Positions 8,389 to 18,139 are shown, counted from the first letter of the stretch. The stretch: 49,033 bases of DNA from JAFGOM01 sp964428385 (GCA_964428385.1 CAYRYR010000009.1:1-49033); one strand, 5' to 3'. Translations and numbers: made by a program. The notes: generated by a model not told the origin, from the letters alone.

Positions 8389-11300
8389 GTGATACCTACA
8401 GGCAAATTCGCAGAATGGTGGCATCAGATAACCAGTGAGTATTCCAGTCTTCCAAAGTACCTTCCATTAGTATTGCTGATACTTTCCACTATCGCGAGCA
8501 TAATTGTCAGTCTGTATTCTGTGCAGGCAGGGTATGATAACATCTTTCAGAATCTCTTTTATTTCCCGATAATCTTTGCCTGCGTATTCTACATATGGAG
8601 GGGATTTTTCTTCTCATGCCTTCTCTCTATCGGGTACGTTGTCCTGATGGCTGGAGACATCCTTACTACTACTATTCTTATCCAGGTATTGATTCGCGTT
8701 GGTCTCTTTGTTAGTATCGCGGGTGTTGTTACCCTCCTCGTCTCGTACTGGAAACTATCTGAACTGGCTCTTTTGATACAACATGATCTCAGTCTCTCAC
8801 TGAGCAGATGCCTGAATATGAACAAAGCACTTGATAGTATCCTTCTTGCAGCACTCAGAACAGAGGGTATTGACAGTGGTGGTATTTATGTGGAAGATTC
8901 AAAAACCGGTGCATTTGATGTCATAGCATATTATGGATTATCACCGCAGTTTATCGAACATATATCTCATTTAAATGCAGATGATCCACAGGTACAGCGG
9001 GCAAAAACCGGCACTCCATTTTTTGGGCGATATTCAGAAATCCGTCAACCGGGTAAAGATACAATTCGTGATATAGAAGGAATAAAAGCTCTTGTTTCTA
9101 TTCCCCTTCTGTATAAAGGGGAATTAATTGCTATCCTGAATCTGGCATCACATACGGTACATAAAATTTCACCTGCCACCTGCACCATACTTGAGAGCCT
9201 GGCGTCACAGGCAGGGAGTTATCTTGTCAGTGTCCGTTCCCGGGAGATGCTTATTGAGAGTCAGGCCAGATTTCAGGCGATATTTGATTCTGCGTCCCAG
9301 TTTATCGCATTGTTAGAACCAGATGGGACCATAATTGAAATAAATGAGACTGCCTTGCAATTTGGGGGATTAATCCGTGCAAATATCACAAATAGATCAT
9401 TCTCTGATATCCACTGGTGGTCCATTTCACCTGATATCCGGGAACAACTGCAAAAATCTATAATAAAGGCAGCAAATGGTGAATTTGTACGGTACGAAGT
9501 GGATGTCCTTGGTACAAATGACCATGTCATCACCATTGACTTCTCTCTTAAACCTATCATAAATGCCAACGGCACGGTTGCCTCTCTTCTTGCTGAGGGA
9601 CGGGATATTACTGAACGAAAACTGGCTGAAGAAGCGATCCGTGAGAGTGAACAGAAGTACCGGGGGGTGATAGAAAATATCGAGGACATCTATTATCGGA
9701 CTGACAACAGGGGCATCATCATTATGGCCAGTCCCTCTACCACGAAAATTCTCGGGTATGACTCACTGGAAGAAATTTTAGGAAGACATATTGAGAGTTT
9801 TTGGGTAGATCCACAAGGAAGAAACGAGATGCTGCAACGGATTCGTGAAGAGGGCAGGATTGTTGATTACGAGGAGATGGCAAAAAAGAAAGATGGAACA
9901 ATAATTCCGGTTTCAGTCACCAGCACCAATTACCAGGACAAAAACGGGGTGATACTGGGTGTGGAAGGTATTATCCGGGATATCACGGATCGTAAGCGGG
10001 ATCGTGATGAACTGGTGAGAAAGAATGAAGAGTTGTACGCAGCATATGAACAGATATCTGCTACAGAGGAGGAACTGCGCTCTCATCTTGAAAAACTAAC
10101 CCTGCAGGAGCAACAGATGCGGGAGACCAACGCTTATCTTGAAAGTCTGATATCTGTTGCTAATGTTCCGATAATCGTCTGGGATCCATCTTTTAAAATC
10201 ACCAGGCTCAATCATGCCTTTGAACTTCTGATAGGGAGAAGTGCAGAGGAAGTTATCGGAAAAACTCTTGAATTTCTGTTTCCCCCTGATAAAATGGAAC
10301 GCTCGATGCGGCTGTTTAAAACCACTCTTAATGGAGTCAGGTGGGAGACGGTTGAGATAGATGTCCAGCACCAGGACGGGAGTATCAGGACAGTTCTCTG
10401 GAATTCAGCGACCCTGTATGAAGAGGACGGGTTCACTCTGATTGCAACCATCGCACAGGGCCAGGATATCACCGAAATGAGAAGGCTGGAACAAGAGAAA
10501 GACGCTGCATTAATCCAGATTCAGAAGAATCTTGCTCAGCTTGCCGTCCTGAATGATGGGATACGAAACCCGCTGACAGTCATAACCATATTAGCGGATA
10601 TGCTTGAAGACCATAAGATGACGGAACAAGTCAGGATACAGACAAAACAGATTGATGATATGGTCACCCAGCTTGACAACCGATGGGCAGATTCAGAAAA
10701 AGTTCTTTCGGTTATCAGAAAACACTACCAGGTCTTTTTTGATCCATTATCAGAAACAAAAAGAGATGACAGGATAGAACGTGTTGAGACAGGATCATCG
10801 GCAGATACTGTTCAACCAGCAGAAAGAAAGGATAAAATAATGATTGAAGAGGTTCAGGCACAACTCTTCACTATTCTTGATAGTATTGATGCCCTGGTAT
10901 ATGTTGCTGATATGGATACCCACGATCTTCTGTATGTGAACAGACGGGGTCGATCTCTTTTTGGTGATGTCATCGGTAAGAAATGTTATAGTACAATTCG
11001 GGGAGAGCAGGATGGTCCATGCACATCTTGCACGAATCATCTGCTTACTGATAAATCCGGACCAACTGGTGTGTACCAGTGGGAGTTTTTAAACACAAAT
11101 AATGGCAGATGGTATGATTGCCGGGACCGGGCGATCCACTGGAGCGACGGGCGTCTTGTCAGGCTCGAGATAGCGACTGATATCACCGGGCGAAAAAAAG
11201 TGGAGAAGGAACTTCAAGAGACAAAACAGCGGCTTATTGACCTCATAAACTTCCTCCCTGATGCTACCTTTGCGATAGATAATCAGGGCAGGGTTATCAT

Positions 11301-13635
11301 CTGGAACAAAGCTATCGAAGAGATGACCGGTGTTTTCGCAGAAGATATCGTCGGAGAGGGAAATTATGAATATGCTCTCCCTTTCTATGGGGAACGTCGC
11401 CCAATCCTTATTGATCTTATTCTGATGCAGAATCCAGACATAATAGAAACCTATTCATATGTACGAAGAGAGGGCGATACACTTACCGCAGAGACAGAGA
11501 AGGCTCACCCGGGGGGAAAGGAACTCTACCTCTGGGTAAAGGCGACTCTTCTTAAAAATGTCCAGGGTGAGATCGTTGGTGCCATAGAGTCCATCCGGGA
11601 TATCACCGGGAAAAAGCGTTCAGAAGAATCGCTCAAATTAAAAGAATTTGCCATAGAATCCTCAATCGATGGCATTGTTATTGCAGATATTTTCGGGATA
11701 ATAACCTCTGTTAACCCGGCTTTTATCAGGATCTGGGGACTGGATAACCCAGTCGAAGTACTTGGGAGATCTGTGTTCTCATACTGGCAGGACATGGATG
11801 ATGCGACACATATCGCAACCAGTATTCAGGAGACAGGGTCGTGGGCTGGTGAAATCACCGGTATTCGCCGTGACATGACGCCTATTGTATTATCGACCTC
11901 TGTAAATCTTATTCATGACACATCGGGAAATCAGGTGGGTATATTCGGATCATTCATCGATATTACCACCCAAAAGGAGATGGAGAACGAACTCAGGGAG
12001 AATGAGTCGAGGATAGAGGAAAAATTACAGGCCCTTCTCTCTCCTGACGGGGATATTGGTCTTCTTGAATTGGCTCAGATTATTGATGTACCAGAGATTC
12101 AGCTCCTGATGAATGATTTCTTTTCGCTTACACGGATTGGCGTTGCCATCCTTGATAGGAGGGGAATTGTCCTTGTTGCTACCGGGTGGCAGGACATCTG
12201 TACAAAATTCCATCGTGTACACCCTGAAACCTGCAAACATTGCCAGGAGAGTGATATCAACCTTTCACAGGGAATCACACCTGGAACGTTTAAACTCTAT
12301 CACTGTAAAAACAATATGTGGGACATCGCAACACCTATTACAATAGGTGGAGTCCATATTGGAAATCTCTTCCTGGGTCAGTTCTTTTTTGATGACGAAG
12401 AGATTGATTATTCACTATTTAAAAGACAGGCGAGACAGTACGGGTTTGATGAGGAGGCATATATAAACGCACTTGAACAGGTGCCCCGATGGAGCCATAA
12501 AACAGTCAATTCGGTGATGCAGTTTTATACCCGGTTAATTCACCTGATTGCCCAGGTAAGCTCGAGTAACATCAGACTTGCAAGGATCGTGAATGAGCGG
12601 AACAACCTTCTCCTATCTATCCGGGAAAGCGAGGAAAAATTCAGGAGTTACATTATTAATGCACCTGATGGTGTTTTTATCGCAGATGAGGAAGGACATT
12701 ATCTTGAAGTAAATCCTGCAGCCTGCGAGATAACGGGATATACAGAGAAAGAACTGTTGCAGATGCAAATCTCTGATTTTCTTCCCCCAGAGTCTTATGA
12801 AAACGGTATGCAGCATTTTATACAGGTGGCTGAAAAAGGCAGTGCCAGGGGGGAATCTGTTTTCAGGCATAAGGATGGGGGTATTCGGTACTGGAATGTT
12901 GAGGGAGTGAAACTCTCACCCACACGGTTCATGGGTTTTACCAGGGATATTACTGAAAAAAAGCTGATGGAAGATGCATTGCAGGAATCAAATAAGAAGC
13001 TCAGGCTCCTTACCAGCCTCACCCGCCATGATATCTTTAATCAGCTCTCAGCTGTGCATATCCTTCATGATTTGGCATTGAAAGAGGATGATCCAAATAC
13101 TATCCACACTTATATCTCCCAGGCCCAGGAGGCCGGTGACCAGATAGAAGCAACAATCGGTTTCACCCATGAGTACGAGAATTTTGGAATCGTTACCAGT
13201 GGATGGCTACAGATACATCAGATCATTGATTCTGCAAAGAAAGAAATTTCCCTAAGCACACTTACGATACATAATGGGGTAACAGAAGATCTGGAGGTGT
13301 ATGCTGATCCGATAATTCGAAAGGTATTCACTACGCTGGTGAATAATGCAATTAGTCACGGAGAATGTAGTACATATATCAGATTTTATAGTGAAGAGAA
13401 AAAAGAGACCCTTATCATCATCTGCGAAGATGATGGTATTGGTATCCCTGAGGGAGAGAAAGACCTAATCTTTCATCACGGTTACGGGAAAAATACCGGA
13501 ATCGGACTCTTTCTGGCCAGGGAAATTCTCTCGATAACCGGCTTATCCATCAGGGAAACCGGAAAAGAAGGAGAAGGAGCGAAATTTGAAATCCGGGTTC
13601 CGGCAGGGAAATGGCGAAATGCGGGTAATCAGTAA
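8389..13635 (+). CDS. Membrane multi-PAS histidine kinase with GAF and PocR domains
   Basis: The 1748-residue kinase contains, in order: about four membrane helices (24-120); GAF (130-288); PAS (290-415); PAS (416-540); a coiled coil with ELYAAYEQISATEEELR (541-585); PAS (585-703); a pseudo-H-box module with NDGIRNPL (704-785); PAS with CTSC (815-940); PAS (941-1081); PAS (1083-1215); a PocR-type sensory domain (1218-1405; HPETCKHC and LYHCKNNMWD); PAS (1408-1530); the H-box SLTRHDIFNQL with H1547; and HATPase_c (TTLVNNAISHG, DDGIGIP, GIGLFLAREI). It autophosphorylates and presumably passes phosphate to the response regulator whose ATG overlaps its stop by one base. The start is GTG at 8389 and is uncertain because an in-frame TAA lies 21 bases upstream. 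Ligands are unknown; PocR domains are thought to bind small hydrocarbon derivatives. Confidence 0.9.
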   Translation: MIPTGKFAEWWHQITSEYSSLPKYLPLVLLILSTIASIIVSLYSVQAGYDNIFQNLFYFPIIFACVFYIWRGFFFSCLLSIGYVVLMAGDILTTTILIQVLIRVGLFVSIAGVVTLLVSYWKLSELALLIQHDLSLSLSRCLNMNKALDSILLAALRTEGIDSGGIYVEDSKTGAFDVIAYYGLSPQFIEHISHLNADDPQVQRAKTGTPFFGRYSEIRQPGKDTIRDIEGIKALVSIPLLYKGELIAILNLASHTVHKISPATCTILESLASQAGSYLVSVRSREMLIESQARFQAIFDSASQFIALLEPDGTIIEINETALQFGGLIRANITNRSFSDIHWWSISPDIREQLQKSIIKAANGEFVRYEVDVLGTNDHVITIDFSLKPIINANGTVASLLAEGRDITERKLAEEAIRESEQKYRGVIENIEDIYYRTDNRGIIIMASPSTTKILGYDSLEEILGRHIESFWVDPQGRNEMLQRIREEGRIVDYEEMAKKKDGTIIPVSVTSTNYQDKNGVILGVEGIIRDITDRKRDRDELVRKNEELYAAYEQISATEEELRSHLEKLTLQEQQMRETNAYLESLISVANVPIIVWDPSFKITRLNHAFELLIGRSAEEVIGKTLEFLFPPDKMERSMRLFKTTLNGVRWETVEIDVQHQDGSIRTVLWNSATLYEEDGFTLIATIAQGQDITEMRRLEQEKDAALIQIQKNLAQLAVLNDGIRNPLTVITILADMLEDHKMTEQVRIQTKQIDDMVTQLDNRWADSEKVLSVIRKHYQVFFDPLSETKRDDRIERVETGSSADTVQPAERKDKIMIEEVQAQLFTILDSIDALVYVADMDTHDLLYVNRRGRSLFGDVIGKKCYSTIRGEQDGPCTSCTNHLLTDKSGPTGVYQWEFLNTNNGRWYDCRDRAIHWSDGRLVRLEIATDITGRKKVEKELQETKQRLIDLINFLPDATFAIDNQGRVIIWNKAIEEMTGVFAEDIVGEGNYEYALPFYGERRPILIDLILMQNPDIIETYSYVRREGDTLTAETEKAHPGGKELYLWVKATLLKNVQGEIVGAIESIRDITGKKRSEESLKLKEFAIESSIDGIVIADIFGIITSVNPAFIRIWGLDNPVEVLGRSVFSYWQDMDDATHIATSIQETGSWAGEITGIRRDMTPIVLSTSVNLIHDTSGNQVGIFGSFIDITTQKEMENELRENESRIEEKLQALLSPDGDIGLLELAQIIDVPEIQLLMNDFFSLTRIGVAILDRRGIVLVATGWQDICTKFHRVHPETCKHCQESDINLSQGITPGTFKLYHCKNNMWDIATPITIGGVHIGNLFLGQFFFDDEEIDYSLFKRQARQYGFDEEAYINALEQVPRWSHKTVNSVMQFYTRLIHLIAQVSSSNIRLARIVNERNNLLLSIRESEEKFRSYIINAPDGVFIADEEGHYLEVNPAACEITGYTEKELLQMQISDFLPPESYENGMQHFIQVAEKGSARGESVFRHKDGGIRYWNVEGVKLSPTRFMGFTRDITEKKLMEDALQESNKKLRLLTSLTRHDIFNQLSAVHILHDLALKEDDPNTIHTYISQAQEAGDQIEATIGFTHEYENFGIVTSGWLQIHQIIDSAKKEISLSTLTIHNGVTEDLEVYADPIIRKVFTTLVNNAISHGECSTYIRFYSEEKKETLIIICEDDGIGIPEGEKDLIFHHGYGKNTGIGLFLAREILSITGLSIRETGKEGEGAKFEIRVPAGKWRNAGNQ

Positions 13636-15038
13636 TGACAGATAAAATAAGTATTCTTTTTGTTGACGATGAATCAGATCTCCTTAATCTTGGACAACTG
13701 TATCTGGCCGAAACCGGAGAGTTCATCGTCACTACGGTGTCAAATGCAGATGATGCCATTTTACTCCTCAAAGAAAAAACATTTGATGCTATCGTCTCTG
13801 ATTACTATATGCCAAAGATGGATGGTATCGGTCTGCTCACCCATCTCAAAGAACAGGGAGATACGACACCATTCATCGTCTTCACCGGGAAAGGGCGGGA
13901 AGAAGTAGTGATCGAGGCTCTCAATCGGGGTGCTGACTTTTATATGCAAAAGACAGGGGATCCGAAGTCTGAGTTTGCTGAGCTGGCAAGCAAGATACGT
14001 TATGCGGTCTCCCGGAGGCGTTCAGAGAAAGAACTGGAGAAAGTTCTTATCAATCTGAAACAGAGTCAACAGATCGCTCATATCGGCAACTGGACATTAA
14101 ACCAGGAAAATAACGTATTTTCTGCTTCAGATGAGGGATTATCAATATTTGGATTTCCTCCTCTGTATCTCCCTACCTTTGATGAGGTATCTTCAGCTAT
14201 TCATCCTGATGACCGGACTCTGGCGCATGAGGTTTTTATCCGTCTCATTGAGACTGGTGAGCCATATAATATCGACATCAGGATATTTCGTACTGATACC
14301 AGTGAACTAAGATACATCCAGTCTCAGGGCGAAATCGTTCACAATGATGGCAAAGAAATTATTTTCGGAACAAATCTGGATATAACTGACCGGAAAAAAA
14401 TAAAAGACGCACTTTTAGAGACAAATTCACACCTTGAAAATCTGCTTGCCATTGCGAATGTCCCAATTATTATCTGGGATCCACTCTATCGTATCACCCG
14501 TCTCAACCGCTCATGTGAAGAACTTATCGGTCGGCAGGCAAAAGAGGTTCTTGGGAAAAATCTTGATATCCTCTTCCCGAAAGACAAAAAAGCCCAGTCA
14601 ATGCGTCTTATAGAGACTACCACAAGCGGGGTAAAATGGGAAACGGTAGAACTTGATATTGCACATAAGAACGGAACGGTCAGAACTGTCATCTGGAACT
14701 CAGCAACCCTGTACGATGCCCAGAGGAAAAATCCGGTGGCAACCATCGCACAGGGACAGGATATCACCGACCAGCGGAAACTTGAAAAACAGAGGGACGC
14801 CGCAGAACTCCAGATACAACAGAATCTTGCCCAACTAGCAATTCTTAATGATGGTATCAGGAATCCTCTGGCAGTACTAACAGGATATGCTGAGATATTC
14901 GGTGACGCCAGTTTAACTGAAAAGATCCTGCTACAGATTCAATTTATAGATGATATGGTGACAGAGATTGATAGGCGGTGGAATGAATCTGAAACTATCC
15001 TTAGGTTTTTGCGAAAACACGATGAGATATACCCTTGA
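13635..15038 (+). CDS. Response regulator: receiver-PAS-PAS-'NDGIRNPL' module
   Basis: The protein has 467 residues. The receiver (1-125) has D11/D12, phosphoacceptor D56 (IVSDYYMP), FTGKGREEV and K106. PAS (137-257) contains the HPDD motif, and a second PAS (258-383) ends QGQDITDQRKLE. A C-terminal helical module (384-467) contains NLAQLAILNDGIRNPLAV. That module and the preceding PAS are closely similar to residues 585-785 of the upstream kinase. There is no ATPase domain and no DNA-binding domain, so the output is probably protein-protein. The ATG at 13635 overlaps the kinase TAA by one base, so the two are translationally coupled and likely cognate. Confidence 0.88.
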   Translation: MTDKISILFVDDESDLLNLGQLYLAETGEFIVTTVSNADDAILLLKEKTFDAIVSDYYMPKMDGIGLLTHLKEQGDTTPFIVFTGKGREEVVIEALNRGADFYMQKTGDPKSEFAELASKIRYAVSRRRSEKELEKVLINLKQSQQIAHIGNWTLNQENNVFSASDEGLSIFGFPPLYLPTFDEVSSAIHPDDRTLAHEVFIRLIETGEPYNIDIRIFRTDTSELRYIQSQGEIVHNDGKEIIFGTNLDITDRKKIKDALLETNSHLENLLAIANVPIIIWDPLYRITRLNRSCEELIGRQAKEVLGKNLDILFPKDKKAQSMRLIETTTSGVKWETVELDIAHKNGTVRTVIWNSATLYDAQRKNPVATIAQGQDITDQRKLEKQRDAAELQIQQNLAQLAILNDGIRNPLAVLTGYAEIFGDASLTEKILLQIQFIDDMVTEIDRRWNESETILRFLRKHDEIYP

Positions 15039-15374
15039 TTTTCAAAGGAACCGCCCTCTTTACAAAACCGGTAATACAGGTCTGCCTAAAGATTCAGATA
15101 AGACAGAACTATCTATTATCTGCTTATATTGTAGATAAAAGTGTTTTTAAGGCCATCATATGCCATTCCTGACTGTATATTTATGCAATTGTTATATGAT
15201 TGAGATGGCGATGTATGAACTCCTTTTCTAAATATCCATGAATACATGCCTATATCTTCCAGATAGTATTAAAAAGAAATGCTTCAGGCTCCTGTAAAGT
15301 ACCAGAAAGGGTCCGTTTTACATTGCACAAATCAGTCTGTTAATTAACGAATCTAATCTGACTGATATTCATAT
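15039..15374. other. Intergenic, nothing recognised
   Basis: AT-rich sequence after the response regulator with no sustained ORF, hairpin or repeat that I can support. It leads into a relic of PAS coding sequence and then MITE copy B. Confidence 0.4.
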
Positions 15375-15455
15375 ATGGGAGATGTTCAACCTGATTTGTG
15401 GCCGCTTTTTGACTACCGGAATCGGGCTGTCCGATGGAGTGACAAACGGTTGATA
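15375..15455 (+). pseudogene. Relic of a PAS-domain coding sequence
   Basis: From about 15399 this frame reads WPLFDYRNRAVRWSDKRLIK. That resembles the end of a PAS domain in the upstream kinase, GRWYDCRDRAIHWSDGRLVR (residues about 905-925, near 11106-11160). Nothing before or after continues the domain. I take it as the last readable fragment of a lost PAS/kinase gene. The match is short, so confidence is limited. Confidence 0.4.
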
Positions 15456-15681
15456 AAAAATCAAAGGAGTTACCCCGGCATGAGGACAGCTCATCTTATG
15501 ATCTCTAAAAACCTGATACCTGAAAGGATCATATATTAACTTTCAGGAACTGTATCAGACATGAGCAGAATCCGGGCAGAACCAGACTTATATGCGATAA
15601 TAAGAAGGAAAATCTGATAATTGATTATGAAGATGAGAAAGAAGGTAATCGGAAGCAATTCTATAAGACAAGGGAATGGTT

Positions 15682-15992
15682 GGTCTTTCGTTTTTCAGGC
15701 GATATGGAATAGTCATGTTATAATCATTTGATTATTTTGACCTCTTTCTCTGGCTTCTGCGGTTTGAATTCCTCTGGTCGAACTGATTTAACCGCAGAGG
15801 ACGCTGAGGCCGTTTAAACCACAATAGTATTCCTTCGATTGAATCGATATAATCCCGGAGGTAGCTGATATCCCCTCTGCGGTTGGATTCTTTAGTTATA
15901 TGAAACATCGTCCATATGAAAGTCAGAATGTCATGTAATTCAATCCTGCCTGATAATGATAATATGGAATCACTTGTTTTTCAGACAGATCT
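15682..15992 (+). mobile_element. MITE-like repeat, copy B (degenerate)
   Basis: The left end reads GGTCTTTCGTTTTTCAGGCG, an eroded form of GGCTCTGTCGATTTTTCAAG. The right end reads CACTTGTTTTTCAGACAGAT. Internally it carries CTTCTGCGGTTTGAATTCCT and AACCGCAGAGGACGCTGAGG, an inverted pair, then a block shared with copies A and C (AAAGTCAGAATGTCATGTAA). It is non-coding. Same orientation as copies C, D and E. Confidence 0.6.
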
Positions 15993-16215
15993 GAATGATG
16001 CTCTTTCTTTAGGTATTCTTAAAATTATTAGAGAGTTTGCCATAATCTTTGTTACGTGATTGCCTTGCACACCATCTAAATAACCTCAGTTTCACTTTGA
16101 TTATATCAAGAAGTATTACAGTGCACTATAATATCTAAACTGAACCCATTGCGGGATTATACAACACAATTGCCATCAATTGTTCTAAAGGGCGAGGGAA
16201 TAATATATCTTCATA
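15993..16215. other. Intergenic between MITE B and the UPF0158 gene
   Basis: AT-rich and without ORFs. It contains T-rich runs that could end the minus-strand UPF0158 transcript arriving from the right. No other signal is supported. Confidence 0.35.
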
Positions 16216-16689
16216 TCATTCCTGTTTTCCAATAACCAGCTCTTCTTCTTTTAGCCATTCTTCCACCCTTTCCTGTTCACGTCCTTCCCTGTATGCATAC
16301 CATTGTTCCAGAAGATCCGGATACTTCCTGATAAATTCCCGAAATCTCTTAAAGGGTCTGGATGCCAGGATGAGATCTTTTGCATGATCCCGGATCTCCT
16401 GGTTTGGAATCTCTTTTATGAATCCTTTTATATCTGCATACCCATCATGCGAGTTGAACCGTACAGGAAAAGGGATATACCTCCCGGTTATATCGCAATC
16501 GATCTCTTCGAAGAACTCATCTATCTCCTCTTTTAAATTAGTATATTCTGAAAGCAGGATTATCTCCTGTGCCTGCAAATCAAGGATATACCTTGTTTCA
16601 TCTGTGCAGTTGGCATAGGCATATGCCAGCTCATCAAGTGGGATGGTAATTTCCCTGCTGCCCAGTTTTTTTAAATCTGGAATCATCAA
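16216..16689 (-). CDS. UPF0158 family protein (intact copy)
   Basis: The 157-residue protein follows the UPF0158 plan. The N-terminal part reads ITIPLDELAYAYANC and RYILDLQAQEIILLSE, followed by a Glu-rich helix (EEIDEFFEEIDCD), then GRYIPFP and a C-terminal helical part (RFREFIRKYPDLLEQWYAYR, VEEWLKEEELV). The family's function is unknown. A second copy at 18604-19074 aligns along its whole length but carries an in-frame TAG. Two ATGs start the frame (16689 and 16686). The divergent small-ORF copy next to it (16800-16984) is broken. Confidence 0.75.
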   Translation of the reverse strand: MMIPDLKKLGSREITIPLDELAYAYANCTDETRYILDLQAQEIILLSEYTNLKEEIDEFFEEIDCDITGRYIPFPVRFNSHDGYADIKGFIKEIPNQEIRDHAKDLILASRPFKRFREFIRKYPDLLEQWYAYREGREQERVEEWLKEEELVIGKQE

Positions 16690-16799
16690 TCATTTTCCAT
16701 GTGGTTGAAAGGTTCAAAGGGATGTGTATCAGGGTTTTAAATCGGTGTGATATCCTTATGATCCATGTGTTCATATAATTCAAAAATAGATCCCTACCG

Positions 16800-16984
16800 A
16801 TGAAGAGTATCAGGATTCGTACCTGAAATCATCTCCTCAGCATGGGCAGGGAAAATGACCGTCTTTCTGGTGCCTTCCTTTCAGAAAGGGACCAGGATAA
16901 TACAGATTCATCAGTTCTTATGCGATATGAAATCAATCCAAAAGAAGAAAAATCTATTGGTGAGAGTGAAGGGTATGAAACAAA
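16800..16984 (+). pseudogene. Broken copy of the small ORF seen intact at 19269
   Basis: Starting at ATG 16800, the nucleotides align with 19269-19439 over about 160 bases. Shared stretches include ATCAGGAT, GCATGGGC, CTTTC and AAATCTATT. The frame is ended early by TGA, where the other copy has TGG, and there are indels. The upstream 30 bases (TGTTCATATAATTCAAAAAT) match those before 19269 too. It is therefore one half of a duplicated divergent gene pair, and this half is dead. Confidence 0.5.
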
Positions 16985-17593
16985 ATGGCGGTTTTTTATC
17001 ATACACGGGAGGTAATTATCATATCCTTGAACGTTTTTGAGTTATATGCAGCTGATTATGATCAGTGGTTTGTCGACAATACTACTACATATCTGCAGGA
17101 ACTGAATCTGATACGGCGGATAACAGGGACAATTATACATCCATCCCTGGAAATTGGAGTCGGTTCTGCGAGATTTGCAATCCCTCTCAATATATCTGTA
17201 GGACTGGAACCATCATCTGCTCTCTCCAAAATTACAAAAAAGCGAGGATTGGAGGTTTATCGGGGCGTGGGCGAGTATCTGCCATTTCAGAGTGCAGTGT
17301 TTTGTTCTGTTATTATGGTCACAGTTCTATGTTTCCTGGATGATCCAATACAGACATGCTCTGAAATATATCGTGTTCTTAGCCCTGGTGGATCTCTGTA
17401 TCTTGCATTTCTCGAAAAAGACGGATTAATTGAACGTAAATATTCACGAAACATAGAAAAAGGGCGATTTTTATCAGTTGCCCGGTTTTATACACGTGAC
17501 GATGTAGCTGGTATTGCCATTGGAGCAGGTTTTCATCCTGGAAATATTAGATGTAAAAACGGCTTTTGCATTCAGATTTTAAACAAAATATGA
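16985..17593 (+). CDS. Class I SAM-dependent methyltransferase
   Basis: The frame has 202 residues. It reads NVFELYAADYDQWFVDN at the start, then LEIGVGSARFAIPL (SAM motif I), YLPFQSAVFCSVIMVTVLCF (the DxxF-type post-II region) and IYRVLSPGGSLYLAFLEKDG (motif III), which is the usual order of small-molecule methyltransferases. Two starts are possible. ATG 16985 has GAAGGG about 11 bases upstream. TTG 17027 lies behind GGGAGGT (17007-17013) and gives the family's usual N terminus, beginning at Asn-Val-Phe. I favour 17027 biologically but give the longer ATG frame. The substrate is unknown. It lies between duplicated blocks, so it may have moved in with them. Confidence 0.78.
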   Translation: MAVFYHTREVIIISLNVFELYAADYDQWFVDNTTTYLQELNLIRRITGTIIHPSLEIGVGSARFAIPLNISVGLEPSSALSKITKKRGLEVYRGVGEYLPFQSAVFCSVIMVTVLCFLDDPIQTCSEIYRVLSPGGSLYLAFLEKDGLIERKYSRNIEKGRFLSVARFYTRDDVAGIAIGAGFHPGNIRCKNGFCIQILNKI

Positions 17594-17650
17594 CAATACA
17601 ATTGTCAAAAACAGCATCAGTCAGCGGTGATGAGAGAAAAGTGAATATAT

Positions 17651-18003
17651 GGCTCTGTCGATTTTTCAAGTGGTATAATAGTGTCAAGCTATAATTACCT
17701 GAATATCTTCGACCTCTTTTTCCACCCTCTACGGTTTGAATTCCTCTGATTTAACTGATTTAACAAATTAACCGCAGAGGACGCAGAGGGTCGAGAAAGA
17801 CTGTTTCAGCCTCAATACTATTCATTCGATTGAAATGATGTAACCCAGGAGGGGGAGGGAGTTCACAGAGTATTTGACACCTGGGTTACCCCCTCTGATG
17901 TTTGAATCCTTAAGTGATATAAAAATATAAAAGTCAGAATACCATGTAATTACATCCTGTCTGAACGTGATGATATGGTATCACTTGATTTTCAGACAGA
18001 ACT
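17651..18003 (+). mobile_element. MITE-like repeat, copy C (complete)
   Basis: The ends are GGCTCTGTCGATTTTTCAAG at the left and CACTTGATTTTCAGACAGAA at the right, which are imperfect terminal inverted repeats. Inside are two strong inverted pairs: a CTCTACGGTTT/AACCGCAGAG pair, and GTAACCCAGG with CCTGGGTTAC, a perfect 10-bp stem with a loop of about 30 bases. No ORF of note. No clear target duplication is visible (GAATATAT versus GAAATTTG). It occupies most of the gap between the methyltransferase and the J-domain gene; the bases on either side (17594-17650, 18004-18139) hold nothing recognised. Confidence 0.65.
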
Positions 18004-18139
18004 GAAATTTGCTTTAATCAATGTCGCGCGATTAACGTGCACGCCTGTTTAAAGCTTTGTTTTACTACGATTATTTCAATACATTATGCCAGGCACAATA
18101 AATTGCAGATAGGAACAGAATACTACGTGGGAGGAGATA

